Shown one piece after another: positions 25,897 to 34,645 of a stretch of 64,000 bases of DNA. Origin of the DNA: Novosphingobium sp. PP1Y (GTDB lineage Bacteria; Pseudomonadota; Alphaproteobacteria; Sphingomonadales; Sphingomonadaceae); contig NC_015583.1 of NCBI RefSeq assembly GCF_000253255.1, positions 868,001 to 932,000 on the forward strand. Reading direction: 5' to 3'. The notes beneath the pieces were generated by a model. It was not told the origin of the DNA, did no database searches, and saw only the letters and a program-made list of their open reading frames with translations. Position numbers and translations under genes: made by a program. How positions within the stretch are numbered: the first letter of the stretch is position 1; every line of letters starts with the position of its first letter.

Positions 25897-26576
25897 GACG
25901 CAATTCCTTTCGATGTGTCCGTCTGAGCTGCCGTCGGGGTGCGCGCTGCTTCATCGATGATCGCAGTGCGGATCGTGTCGACCGGCTGAGCGCTGCTCAA
26001 CGTGGTTACGCCGATCTGGATATGGGGTACGCTGTGAATGCCGCGATCCTGGCTGAACAGTTCGAGCGCCCGGATCTCCATCGCGCCCTCATCGCCTTCG
26101 AGAAAGGCCAGAACCTCTTCACGGTTCAGGCCGACGCCGGCCGCGATATCGGCAAGGACATCGCTATCGCCGATGTCCTTGCCTTCCGCGAAATAGGCTC
26201 GAAGGACTGCGGCCGCATATTCGGACTGCTTTCCGGCTCGGTGAGCGAGCAGCGAGAGCCGATGCGCAAGGCGGGTGTTGGGCGTCCGCGCAATTGCCGC
26301 ATAGGCGAAGGGGATGCCATCGGTCGCGCCGGCAGCGACGGTCCCTGCGTCGAGCGCCTGCGATCGCTCCCAACTGCCGAACTTGCCTGATCGATAGGTC
26401 TTTCGGTCCATGCCGCCCACCGGCATGTCCGGGTTCAGTTCGAAGGGAAGCCAAAGAAGCTCGACATCAATGCCGGCGGGCAGCCCTTCGACCGCCCGGG
26501 CCAGCCGCTGCTCGCCGATATAGCACCAGGGGCAGATGAAATCCGAAGTGACGGTGATTTTGACAGGTGGATTCAT
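25893..26576 (-). CDS. DsbA/FrnE-like thioredoxin-fold oxidoreductase
   Basis: 227 residues from ATG 26576; the longer open frame to 26825 lies antisense to the LysR gene and is not used. The active site is SDFICPWCYIGEQRL, a CPWC motif at about 15-18, as in FrnE and 2-hydroxychromene-2-carboxylate isomerase relatives. The C-terminal VPHIQIG contains the cis-Pro loop. No signal peptide is seen, so it is cytoplasmic. Proteins of this group occur in polyketide and aromatic catabolic clusters as isomerases or disulfide enzymes. Divergent from LysR at 26677; co-translated with the FAD monooxygenase. Confidence 0.85.
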   Translation of the reverse strand: MNPPVKITVTSDFICPWCYIGEQRLARAVEGLPAGIDVELLWLPFELNPDMPVGGMDRKTYRSGKFGSWERSQALDAGTVAAGATDGIPFAYAAIARTPNTRLAHRLSLLAHRAGKQSEYAAAVLRAYFAEGKDIGDSDVLADIAAGVGLNREEVLAFLEGDEGAMEIRALELFSQDRGIHSVPHIQIGVTTLSSAQPVDTIRTAIIDEAARTPTAAQTDTSKGIAS

Positions 26577-26676
26577 GACCGATCTCCATAATTGAGGGTG
26601 AAGATGGGTCAGACGGAAAACTTTGATAATAGTACGAAGAATGGTATCTGCGTTGCGTAGCGCGCAACGGTGAACG

Positions 26677-27627
26677 ATGGACGTATTCGCTTCCCTGAAG
26701 GCATTTCTTTCCGTCGCGGATGAAGGCGGCTTTGCGCCTGCCGCGCGCAAGGCGGGCGTCGCCACATCCTCGCTCACGCGCCAGGTCGATGCGCTTGAGG
26801 AACATCTTACCGCTGTTCTCTTCAATCGATCGACACGCAGCGTGACGCTGACACCCGCGGGCGAAGATTATTATGTTCAGGCAGCCCGTATCGTGGCCGA
26901 CCTTGAGGAAGCCAATCGCAGCGTCTCAGAGCGCGAGGGGACGCCGCGGGGCTTGCTCCGCGTAAGCCTGCCCGTTGCGTTCGCCAGACTGCATGTCGCG
27001 CCGGTCGTCCCGGCGTTCCTGCGGGCCTGTCCGGAGGTGGAGCTTGAGATGATTATGACCGACGAGGTCGTTAACCTGGTCGAGGACCGCATCGATGTCG
27101 CGATACGCCTTGGAAGCCTCGAATCCTCAAGCCTGATCGCACGGCGTCTGGCGCCGCACCGGCGGATTCTGTGCGCAAGCCCCGCCTATCTTGAGGAACG
27201 CGGCGAGCCCCTTTGCCCCTCTGATCTGGCGGCGCACGAGTGCCTCACTTTCTCCTATGCGAGCGGCGACCGTACCTGGCGCTTCTCGTGCGATGGCAAG
27301 GAGGAACTCGTCCGGGTCCGCGGCAAGCTGCGCGCCAATCATTCGGAAACATTGCGCGAAGTAGCACTTGCTGGCCTCGGACTCCTGCTGATGCCGAGTT
27401 GGCTTGTCGGACCAGATATAGCAGCTGGCACGCTTCGCCCGCTCCTGACGGGTTGGGAGGCGAATATCGGGAAGACAGCCGCTTCGCCCGACGCCGGCAT
27501 ATACGCGGTCTATCAGTCCGACCGGCGCACATCGGCGAAGCTGCGAGCATTTGTCGATTTTCTCGAGGCGAGCTTCGGCACTCCGCCTTATTGGGACCGG
27601 TGCGAGCCGAGCGAAGCGATCGTCTGA
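26677..27627 (+). CDS. LysR-family transcriptional regulator
   Basis: 316 residues. Winged helix (ADEGGFAPAARKAGVATSSL, about 13-32; TRQVDALEEHLTAVLF) and a DmlR/CrgA-type effector domain starting near GLLRVSLPVAFARLHVAPVV (about 92). Divergent from the DsbA-like/FAD-monooxygenase pair with 100 bp between the starts, so these two genes are its most probable targets. Its 3' end overlaps the convergent nucleotidyltransferase gene by 40 bp. Confidence 0.88.
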   Translation: MDVFASLKAFLSVADEGGFAPAARKAGVATSSLTRQVDALEEHLTAVLFNRSTRSVTLTPAGEDYYVQAARIVADLEEANRSVSEREGTPRGLLRVSLPVAFARLHVAPVVPAFLRACPEVELEMIMTDEVVNLVEDRIDVAIRLGSLESSSLIARRLAPHRRILCASPAYLEERGEPLCPSDLAAHECLTFSYASGDRTWRFSCDGKEELVRVRGKLRANHSETLREVALAGLGLLLMPSWLVGPDIAAGTLRPLLTGWEANIGKTAASPDAGIYAVYQSDRRTSAKLRAFVDFLEASFGTPPYWDRCEPSEAIV

Positions 27628-28181
27628 AGTTCGCGGGCGGCGCGCTCCCATTCTTCGGGCGTATTGATGTCGATGAGTTCGCCTTGCGCGGCCAAGACTG
27701 GTGTGTCTTCGGAGAGAAGGTGCCTGGCGCCCCGGTCCCCGCTCAGCGAGCAAAGCACCGCGAAGTGACAGGCGCTAAATTTGGCGGGCGGCATCCTTCG
27801 CCACCCATCGCTTGAGACCGCCATCGAGCTACCGCACATATGATGTTCGATAAGGGCCGCAAAATGCCCGTGGCTCACGAACGGCATATCGGCAAGCGCG
27901 ATGAGGACCGCCGTTGCGCCAGCATGACAAGCGGCGGCGACCCCCAGCGCGATCGAATGAGACAGGCCGCGCTCAGGCGCTTCATTGTTCACACGGCAGA
28001 AGCCCGGCCACTCCATCATAGTCGGCCCTGTCACCACAAAACGAAGGTCGAGGGAGAGCGCCATCAGCGTATGTGCGGCGTGACGGCCGAGGGGTAATGA
28101 TCCCAAGGGTGCTGAAAGATTGTCCGCAACACCGAAGCCCGTTGAACGTCCCGCGGCAAGCAGGATGGTCGCGATCCTCAT
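27588..28181 (-). CDS. MocA/MobA-like nucleotidyltransferase, possible molybdenum-cofactor enzyme with altered active site
   Basis: 197 residues of the NTP_transf_3 fold. The N-terminus LLAAGRSTGFGVADNLSAPL corresponds to the nucleotide-binding LAAGxSxRFGxxDK loop of MocA/MobA, but the Arg is Gly and the Lys is Asn, both normally needed. Later motifs are normal: IALADMPFVS (about 96, metal-binding Asp) and a C-terminal DINTPEEWERA, as in MocA. MocA attaches CMP to molybdopterin for xanthine-oxidase-family enzymes, and such an enzyme is encoded at 10797-13061, so a link is attractive; with the changed loop it may be inactive or serve a different nucleotide. Confidence 0.7.
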   Translation of the reverse strand: MRIATILLAAGRSTGFGVADNLSAPLGSLPLGRHAAHTLMALSLDLRFVVTGPTMMEWPGFCRVNNEAPERGLSHSIALGVAAACHAGATAVLIALADMPFVSHGHFAALIEHHMCGSSMAVSSDGWRRMPPAKFSACHFAVLCSLSGDRGARHLLSEDTPVLAAQGELIDINTPEEWERAARELQTIASLGSHRSQ

Positions 28182-28340
28182 CCCATTATCTCGAAGAGAC
28201 CAGGCGTCGCGCGGAGAGCTCTTATCTTTGCGCCATATGCAACGGTGACCGCAGTTATTGCCGGATTATCACCGCGAGTGTGACAGGCCATATCCACCTC
28301 CGATGCAGGAGCGCGACACGCGCCAGGCTGGAGAAATGCG

Positions 28341-29471
28341 ATGCAACCAGATCTTTTCACGCCGCTCAGGATTGGCGACCTCGAACTTCCAAACCGGATC
28401 CTCATGGCTCCACTGACCCGCTCGCGGGCAGGCGAGGGCAATGTCCCCAATGATCTCAATGTCGAATATTATAGGCAGCGCGCGGGCGCTGGCCTCATCA
28501 TCACCGAGGCCACGCAGATATCGCAGCAGGGGCAGGGCTATGCCTGGACCCCGGGAATCCACAGCAGCGCCCAGATCGAGGGTTGGGCCAAGGTCGCCGA
28601 GGCAGTCCACGGCGCCGGCGGCCGCATCTTCATGCAGCTCTGGCATGTGGGCCGCGTTTCGCATCCCGTGTTTCAGCCGGGCGGCGCTCTTCCCGTCGCG
28701 CCGACGGCGATGCCCGTCCCCGGAAAGACCTTCATCATCGATGATGCGGGCAATGGCATCTGGAGCGACGTACCGGTCCCGCAGGAGCTTGACGTTCAAG
28801 GTATCAAGGCGATTGTCGCGGACTATGCGCAGGCAGCAAGAAACGCGATTCTCGCGGGCATGGATGGCGTCGAGATTCACGCGGCCAACGGCTATCTTAT
28901 CGACCAGTTCATCAACAGCAACAGCAACCACCGAAGCGACGCCTATGGCAGCGCGATCGAAAACCGTGCGCGCTTCCTGCTGGAGGTCGTCGATGCGGTG
29001 ACTGCGGCGATCGGCAGCAGCCGCGTGGCCGTTCGGCTGACCCCGATGGGTCGGTTCATGGGCATGGGAGACGACACGCCCGAGGAGACCTTCGGCTACA
29101 TCACGGCCAAACTCAACGAGCGCGATCTTGCCTATCTCCATGTCGTCGAACCTTCGACACTGGGTATCGAAACCGACAGCGAATATGATCCTCGCTGGGA
29201 TGCGATCGTTCACCAGATGCGCCGCATCTACGATGGAACGCTGATCCTGGCCGGCGGCTATGATCGCGCGAGTGCCGACCGGGCCCTGTTGGACGATCGC
29301 GGCGATGCTGTCGCTTTCGGCAAGCTCTTCATCGCCAATCCCGATCTTCCGCGACGCTTCGCGCTCGGCGCACCGCTCAACGAGCCACAGCGCGACAGTT
29401 TTTTCGGAGGCGATGCCCGGGGCTATAGCGACTATCCAGCGCTTGCCGCGGGCAGCGAACTGGCTGCGTAA
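28341..29471 (+). CDS. Old Yellow Enzyme-family alkene reductase (NemA-like), second copy
   Basis: 376 residues. Same architecture as the protein at 22661-23776: ILMAPLTRSRAGEGNVPNDL (FMN binding, about 21-40), MQLWHVGRVSHPVFQPG, and GVEIHAANGYLIDQFINSNS with the His/Asn pair (about 175-178). Typical end GKLFIANPDLPRRFALGAPL. Reduces activated alkenes or nitro compounds with NAD(P)H and FMN. GGAG lies about 7 bp upstream. It stands alone between a convergent nucleotidyltransferase gene upstream and a hairpin downstream, so it is probably transcribed singly. Confidence 0.92.
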   Translation: MQPDLFTPLRIGDLELPNRILMAPLTRSRAGEGNVPNDLNVEYYRQRAGAGLIITEATQISQQGQGYAWTPGIHSSAQIEGWAKVAEAVHGAGGRIFMQLWHVGRVSHPVFQPGGALPVAPTAMPVPGKTFIIDDAGNGIWSDVPVPQELDVQGIKAIVADYAQAARNAILAGMDGVEIHAANGYLIDQFINSNSNHRSDAYGSAIENRARFLLEVVDAVTAAIGSSRVAVRLTPMGRFMGMGDDTPEETFGYITAKLNERDLAYLHVVEPSTLGIETDSEYDPRWDAIVHQMRRIYDGTLILAGGYDRASADRALLDDRGDAVAFGKLFIANPDLPRRFALGAPLNEPQRDSFFGGDARGYSDYPALAAGSELAA

Positions 29472-29477
29472 GAACAG

Positions 29478-29511
29478 GGAAGGGCGCCTGCCTCTCGGCG
29501 GGCGTCCTTCC
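29478..29511. terminator. Hairpin between convergent OYE and FAA-hydrolase genes
   Basis: Stem arms GGAAGGGCGCCTGCC (29478-29492) and GGCGGGCGTCCTTCC (29497-29511) pair at 13 of 15 positions around a four-base loop. It lies 6 bp after the OYE stop. There is no long T run on either side, so termination strength is uncertain. Confidence 0.6.
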
Positions 29512-29559
29512 ATGCCAATGTTCTTGCGATATCGCTCTGTCGCCACTGGGGTCGTGAAC

Positions 29560-30405
29560 TCAGACGATTTCATTCCTGAGAAGGCCGATGCCCTCGATCT
29601 CGACTTCGCAGATATCGCCGGGCTTCATCCAGACGGGCGGCTTGCGGGCAAAGCCCACACCCGCCGGGGTTCCGGTCACGATCACGTCGCCTGGCGCAAG
29701 CGTGATTGCCTCGCTCAGCAGCGCAATGAGTTCGGCGATATCGAAGATCATGTCGTCGGTCGAGGCATCCTGTACGACGACGCCGTTCAGCCGTGTCTGG
29801 AGCCGCAGACCTTTCGCACCCGGCGCAAGCGCCGCCGACGGGACGAAACAGGGGCCAAACGCGCCCGTCCCGTCGAAATTCTTGCCCATCGTCCATTGCG
29901 GCGTCCGGAACTGATAGTCGCGAACTGAGCCGTCGTTGAAAATCGAATAGCCGGCGACATGGAGCAGCGCTTCTTCGCGGAGGATCGTTCGGCCACCCAT
30001 GCCGATGACGGCGACAAGTTCGCCCTCGAAGTCGAATTGTTCCGATTGGGGCGGACGGGCCATCGGAGCGCCATGTGCGAGCAGGCTCGAAGCGAATCGC
30101 GCGAATATCGTGGGATAGATCGGGACCTCGAAATTGCCTTCGGCGGCATGGTCCACATAGTTGAGGCCAACACAGATGATCTTGCCGGGGTTAGGCAAAG
30201 GCGGCAATATCCGAACCGCGTCGATGTCGATGGGCGTTGCCGCATGAAACGCGCTCCCGATCGCCATGAGGTCGGCCCCCTCGGCGATCAGGTCGGGGAG
30301 GTCGCCGGGAAATGGCCCATCTTCGCTCCACAAGGCGCGATAGCCATCGCCGGTGTTGACCGCGAGCCCGCGTCCCCGCCGGTCCTCGAAACGAACGATC
30401 TGCAT
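29560..30405 (-). CDS. Fumarylacetoacetate hydrolase-family protein
   Basis: 281 residues. The FAH C-terminal catalytic domain covers about 70-280: ICVGLNYVDHAAE (about 77-89), metal ligands in FDFEGELVAVIG (about 125-136, Glu-x-Glu) and an Asp in YSIFNDGSVRDYQ. TWMGK-like substrate residues appear as WTMGKNFDGTGAFGPCFVP, and the end has TGTPAGVGFARKPP. Such enzymes hydrolyse or decarboxylate ring-cleavage products such as acylpyruvates or 2-hydroxyhepta-dienedioates using Mg. It is followed by the dld gene 21 bp after... in the same direction of reading it lies downstream of dld, so the two may be co-transcribed. Confidence 0.9.
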   Translation of the reverse strand: MQIVRFEDRRGRGLAVNTGDGYRALWSEDGPFPGDLPDLIAEGADLMAIGSAFHAATPIDIDAVRILPPLPNPGKIICVGLNYVDHAAEGNFEVPIYPTIFARFASSLLAHGAPMARPPQSEQFDFEGELVAVIGMGGRTILREEALLHVAGYSIFNDGSVRDYQFRTPQWTMGKNFDGTGAFGPCFVPSAALAPGAKGLRLQTRLNGVVVQDASTDDMIFDIAELIALLSEAITLAPGDVIVTGTPAGVGFARKPPVWMKPGDICEVEIEGIGLLRNEIV

Positions 30406-30426
30406 CTGAATTCTCCTGTCTGGCCT

Positions 30427-32163
30427 TCAGGCCCAATTGACCTTCTTCGAGGTTCGACCGGTGCCCGGATTCATGCTGTTGGTCGGGTCTAGATCGCGAT
30501 AGTGCCGCTCGAGCGGGGGTTTGGCGGCGTAGAGATGTCCGACATTATGCTCTGCTGGATATTCCGCGCCTCGCGCGTCGAGCAGCGCGAACATCGCATA
30601 CTCGAAGGCGACCGGATCATGGCTCGCCTTCACCAGATAGTCGCGATGGAAGACGTGGCAGAAGAAATGGCCGCAATAGCTCACACCCACAATCTGCTCC
30701 GACAGTTCATCGGGTAGCTTCTCATCCCAGTCGTCGTCATTGCGGCGCAGCGCAACGTCGAGTGCGACAATGTCGGATATCTGATCGCGGTGGAGCGCGC
30801 GATAGCGGATGGATGCGCCTGCCACCGCGAAGCGATGAAGAAAGGCCTTGTCTCCCTCATCCCGAGTGCACTCGAAGAAGTCGCCGGTTGCTGTTGGGAA
30901 AATCTTCGACAAGAAATCGCGCGCTTCCCGAACGCCTGAACCGCCCATTTTGAGGATCAGGTGATGCTCGTAGCGTCGGTCATAGTCACGCATGCGCTTT
31001 GGCAGGTGCCGCGGCAGGAGCGACACGGCCGCCTGAATGACGCGATCGGACAGGTCATGCGGTGCAAAGCGGAGCCTCGCGCAGAAAGCGTCGAACCGTG
31101 ATTTCAGCGAGAAGACCACAGGAAGCTGCTTTGCGCCAAGATGACGGATCGCCAGAAACGTATCCTTGCCGTAGCGCTCGGTCAGCCTGAAGGCTGAACG
31201 ATGGATATATTCGGCCTGGATCGGCAGGGAGCTGAAATCGGTGAGGATGGTCCTCCGGATGGCGCTGAGTTCGACCGGATCATTCGATCCGATGTAGAAA
31301 TCGGTGATTTCCCGCTCACGTGGGAATGTATCCAGACGCACCGCAAAAACGATGACGCGTCCGCCGCTTCCCGCCGCCTCGAAAAGATGGCGCGCGTCAT
31401 TGTTGAACCGGGCCGGCGTGTCCGCGTCGACCTGACGGACATGGTCCTGGTAGCTCTGATCGGAGCAGACACGCCCCGCATCGTCGACCAAGTCGTCCTC
31501 GGTGAAATCTCCGGCATCGAGGCGCGCGAGCATCATCTCCGGCTCCACTCCAAGGCTGACGCCGAGATGATTGATCAATCGAACGGTGCCGTCCGCCATG
31601 AGTCGCGCATAGAGGGCCATCTGGGTGTACGCGGGGCCCCGGTGGATCAGCGAGCCGCCGGAGTTGTTGCAGATGCCGCCGAGCACCGAGGCGCCGATGC
31701 AGGACGAGCCGATCCGCGAGTGGGGTTCCCGGCCGACTTTTGTGACAATCTCCTCCAGTTCGAACAGACGTGACCCAGGCATGCAAAGGACCTGGGTGCC
31801 CTTCCGAATGAGGTGAATTCCCTGAATCCGGACGGTGCTGATGATGACTATCTCGCGATCATAATCGTCGCCGTCCGGCGTCGATCCACCAGTCAGGCCG
31901 GTATTCGCCGCCTGCATGATAATGATAACGCCAGCGCGAGCGCATGCATTGACGGTGCGCCATAGTTCAACAAGACTGGCCGGCCGCACGACCGCCAGGG
32001 CCTTCCCGGCGCCGAAACGGAAGCCTGTGCGGTAACGCCTCGTCTTCCGGTCGCCGGTCAGCAGGTGCCGCTTTCCGACGATCTGTTCGAGTTCGCTCAC
32101 AAGGTCAGCCGGGCTGACAGGGGAGTGCGGCAAGACAAGAGCCGATGCCAGGCGGAAATCCAT
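30427..32163 (-). CDS. dld: Quinone-dependent D-lactate dehydrogenase
   Basis: 578 residues, the length of E. coli Dld. The FAD_binding_4 domain (about 20-260) includes ALAVVRPASLVELWRTVNAC and IIMQAANTGLTGGSTPDGDD; GSSCIGASVLGGICNNSGGS is highly characteristic. The membrane-binding C-terminal domain follows with GHFFCHVFHRDYLVK and the final AEHNVGHLY...PTNSMNPGTG, where His and Asn lie at the flavin. It is a peripheral inner-membrane enzyme oxidising D-lactate to pyruvate with electrons to quinone. It is flanked by the alpha/beta hydrolase upstream (4 bp) and the FAA hydrolase downstream (21 bp), forming a three-gene minus-strand unit. Confidence 0.93.
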   Translation of the reverse strand: MDFRLASALVLPHSPVSPADLVSELEQIVGKRHLLTGDRKTRRYRTGFRFGAGKALAVVRPASLVELWRTVNACARAGVIIIMQAANTGLTGGSTPDGDDYDREIVIISTVRIQGIHLIRKGTQVLCMPGSRLFELEEIVTKVGREPHSRIGSSCIGASVLGGICNNSGGSLIHRGPAYTQMALYARLMADGTVRLINHLGVSLGVEPEMMLARLDAGDFTEDDLVDDAGRVCSDQSYQDHVRQVDADTPARFNNDARHLFEAAGSGGRVIVFAVRLDTFPREREITDFYIGSNDPVELSAIRRTILTDFSSLPIQAEYIHRSAFRLTERYGKDTFLAIRHLGAKQLPVVFSLKSRFDAFCARLRFAPHDLSDRVIQAAVSLLPRHLPKRMRDYDRRYEHHLILKMGGSGVREARDFLSKIFPTATGDFFECTRDEGDKAFLHRFAVAGASIRYRALHRDQISDIVALDVALRRNDDDWDEKLPDELSEQIVGVSYCGHFFCHVFHRDYLVKASHDPVAFEYAMFALLDARGAEYPAEHNVGHLYAAKPPLERHYRDLDPTNSMNPGTGRTSKKVNWA

Positions 32164-32167
32164 GGCC

Positions 32168-33031
32168 TCAGCCCTGCCAGCCCTGGAGAAACTCGAGGAG
32201 GAGCGCGTTTACTGCCTCCGGCCGCTCCTCATGCGGAAGATGCCCGCACCGTTCGATCGGGACGGCCTTCAGATTGTCCGCCATCTCGCCCCATACCCGA
32301 GGCATGTCGAACATCTTGCCGACGGCGCCGAAATTGGCTCCCCAAAGCGCAAGCGTCGGACAGGCAATCTTGACTTCGGCGTCTTCCTTATCCTGCGCGA
32401 CATCTTCGGAGTTTGCTCGGTAATCGGCCATCGCGCCCCGGACGGCGCCCGGCGCGCGATAGGCGCGCACATAGGTGTCGAAGGCTTCGCCCGAGATCGC
32501 CGAGGGATCATAAGCCCAGTCGGAAAAGAACCACCGCAGCCATTGCTCTTCCTTGCCAGCAATCAGCGTCTCGGGGAGATCAGGCACGAGGTGGAAGAGA
32601 AAGAACCAGTAGGCCTTGGCGATTTCGGCATTGATTTCGCGCGCCACGATTCTGGTCGGCACATTGTCGATCACGACCAGTCGATCGACCCGGTCCGGAT
32701 AGTCCTTGGCGAACCTCGTTGCGACGCGCGCGCCGCGGTCGTGGCCAACCAGGGCGACACGTCCGATCTCGAGCTCGTCGAGCAGGCAAGCGATGTCCTT
32801 CGCCATCGTGCGCTTGTCGTAGCCCGAGGCGGGCTTGTCGGTTTCTCCATAGCCGCGCAGGTCCGGCGCGATGATCCGGAACAGTTCGCCAAGGACGGGG
32901 ATCTGATAGCGCCATGCGTAGTTCGTTTCCGGAAAACCGTGCAAGAGAACCACCGGCGATCCGGCACCGGCATCGATATAGTTCTGGCGAATTCCGTTCG
33001 CACGGACGGTGTGATTGGCGATTGCGATCAT
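32168..33031 (-). CDS. Alpha/beta hydrolase of the epoxide hydrolase/haloacid dehalogenase-like group
   Basis: 287 residues. Motifs: LLHGFPETNYAW (HGFP oxyanion region, about 29-40), APDLRGYGETDKP (about 54-66), the nucleophile elbow GHDRGARVATRFAKDYPDRV with Asp as nucleophile (about 95), and a final His in CGHLPHEERPE. The DRGAR elbow resembles fluoroacetate dehalogenase and epoxide hydrolases. In fluoroacetate dehalogenase the cap carries a His-Trp pair after an AYW motif; here the same place reads YWFFLF, so defluorination is not expected. First gene of the unit with dld and the FAA hydrolase. Confidence 0.85.
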   Translation of the reverse strand: MIAIANHTVRANGIRQNYIDAGAGSPVVLLHGFPETNYAWRYQIPVLGELFRIIAPDLRGYGETDKPASGYDKRTMAKDIACLLDELEIGRVALVGHDRGARVATRFAKDYPDRVDRLVVIDNVPTRIVAREINAEIAKAYWFFLFHLVPDLPETLIAGKEEQWLRWFFSDWAYDPSAISGEAFDTYVRAYRAPGAVRGAMADYRANSEDVAQDKEDAEVKIACPTLALWGANFGAVGKMFDMPRVWGEMADNLKAVPIERCGHLPHEERPEAVNALLLEFLQGWQG

Positions 33032-33371
33032 GGTCGGATCCGTTCTTCTGCGCGGCCGATATGTCCGGCCATCCTTCGCGCAACATTTAGGCAGGCAGGC
33101 TTGCGGGCCGATTGGTTGGAACTGCGACCTTTTGTCCGTTCCTGCTCAAAGGCGGACCGACCCGAACGACCCGGGCATTGAACCACCTGAGTTCCGCTGC
33201 ATCGCATTCGACATCGGAAGGGGGCGCAACGTGGCCGATCAAGATCGCCGTGAAGAATATCCAAGCCGCCGCGCTATTCGCCAATATTCCGGACGCGACC
33301 GGTGCGAGGGTCGCGGTCCATCCGACCTATGCCGGGCGATGAACGTCCTGGACCGAAATGGAGTGACATAG
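33032..33371. other. 340-bp spacer between divergent genes
   Basis: No supported gene. A minus-strand frame (33087-33284) encodes a short hydrophobic stretch (AAAWIFFTAILIGHV) that might be the relic of a membrane protein, but it has no good start and no recognisable family. The ends of the spacer must hold the promoters of the alpha/beta hydrolase unit and of the YqjM-type OYE gene. Confidence 0.35.
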
Positions 33372-34484
33372 ATGGCGTCTCCGGCACTGTTTCAGCCGAT
33401 CGAACTGGCTTCGCTGAAGCTCGACAACCGGATCGTCGTAGCCCCGATGTGCCAATATTCCGCAACCGATGGGTGCATGAACGACTGGCATTTTGCCCAT
33501 CTGGCGCGGCTGCTTTTGTCGGGCGCTGCGGGCGTGACGATCGAGGCGACCGCTGTGCTCCCCGACGGCCGGATTTCCGACAAGGATCTGGGTCTTTGGG
33601 ATGCAACGACCGCAACTGCTGCGGCCAAAATCGTCGCCCGCCTGAAGGCGATGTCCGACACGCCGCTCTTCGTCCAATTGTCCCATGCCGGCCGCAAGGC
33701 GTCGGTTGAAGTGCCGTGGCTCGGCGGTGGCCAGATCGCGCCGCCGCTGCCGCGCGGATGGACCACGCGTGCACCATCGCCCGTTGCACTTCGTGACACC
33801 GACGCCATCCCCAATGCGCTCGATAAGAGCGAGCTTGCAGACGTCAGGGACGCCTTTGCTACAGCGGCCGCGCGCGCCATGGAGATTGGCCTCGATGGCG
33901 TCCAGATCCATGCGGCGCACGGCTATCTTCTCCACCAGTTTCTTTCGCCGCTCGCCAATCAACGAACCGATGAATATGGCGGCGACCTCGCCACCAGGAT
34001 GCGCTTTCCACTGGAGGTCATAGAAGCGGTGCGCGGGGCTGTGCCGGCATCGAAACCACTGACGGTGCGCATATCAGCGACCGATTGGGTCGATGGCGGC
34101 TGGGAAATTGAACAGACAATCGCTTTCGTCCGCGCGTTGCGCGAGCGCGGTTGCACGGCCGTCCATATCTCGACCGGCGGACTTCATCCGGCCCAGCAAA
34201 TTCCTGTTGGTCCCAGCTATCAAGTGCCCTTTGCGCGCGCGGTCAAGGCGGCCGTAGACATTCCCGTCATTGCAGTTGGCCTGATCACCGAGCCAGAGCA
34301 GGCGGAAGCGATCATTGCCACGGGCGACGCGGACCTCGTCGCCCTTGCCCGCGGCATCCTCTATGATCCGCATTGGCCCTGGCATGCCGCTGCGGCGCTC
34401 GGCGGCCAGGTACGCGCTCCAAACCAATATCTTCGATCGCAGCCGCGGCTCTTTCTGAACCTGCTTCGCCCCGCACAAACCTGA
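33372..34484 (+). CDS. Old Yellow Enzyme of the YqjM/thermophilic-like class
   Basis: 370 residues. It differs from the two other OYE proteins and shows the YqjM class marks: VVAPMCQYSATDGCMNDWH with the redox-tuning Cys and the nearby Tyr (about 26-28), QLSHAGRKAS (about 100-109), and VQIHAAHGYLLHQFLSP with a His/His pair (about 178/181). The family is homotetrameric or dimeric, FMN-bound, and reduces enones, maleimides and nitro compounds with NADPH. It stands alone, divergent from the alpha/beta hydrolase unit. Having three OYE genes of two classes within 12 kb is notable. Confidence 0.92.
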   Translation: MASPALFQPIELASLKLDNRIVVAPMCQYSATDGCMNDWHFAHLARLLLSGAAGVTIEATAVLPDGRISDKDLGLWDATTATAAAKIVARLKAMSDTPLFVQLSHAGRKASVEVPWLGGGQIAPPLPRGWTTRAPSPVALRDTDAIPNALDKSELADVRDAFATAAARAMEIGLDGVQIHAAHGYLLHQFLSPLANQRTDEYGGDLATRMRFPLEVIEAVRGAVPASKPLTVRISATDWVDGGWEIEQTIAFVRALRERGCTAVHISTGGLHPAQQIPVGPSYQVPFARAVKAAVDIPVIAVGLITEPEQAEAIIATGDADLVALARGILYDPHWPWHAAAALGGQVRAPNQYLRSQPRLFLNLLRPAQT

Positions 34485-34645
34485 CTGGCGAATGTCGTCT
34501 TGCACATCCATGATGCGTTTTGCCTGTCCCTGACGAACATGTGGGCCGTCTGACCGTCTCAAAACTGATACGCTCGCGGCCTTGGACTGCAAACCGCGCG
34601 ACGCCTCGTGTTGGTCAGTCAATTTCTCTCGATGGGCGAAGCGGA

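Noticed and set aside
32168..33031. Fluoroacetate dehalogenase
   Set aside because: The cap residues that bind fluoride (His-Trp) are replaced by Phe-Phe, so the name would claim too much.
33087..33284. Short hydrophobic minus-strand frame between the hydrolase and OYE genes
   Set aside because: One hydrophobic stretch without start signal or family match is not enough to call a gene; a TAG stop lies just upstream.
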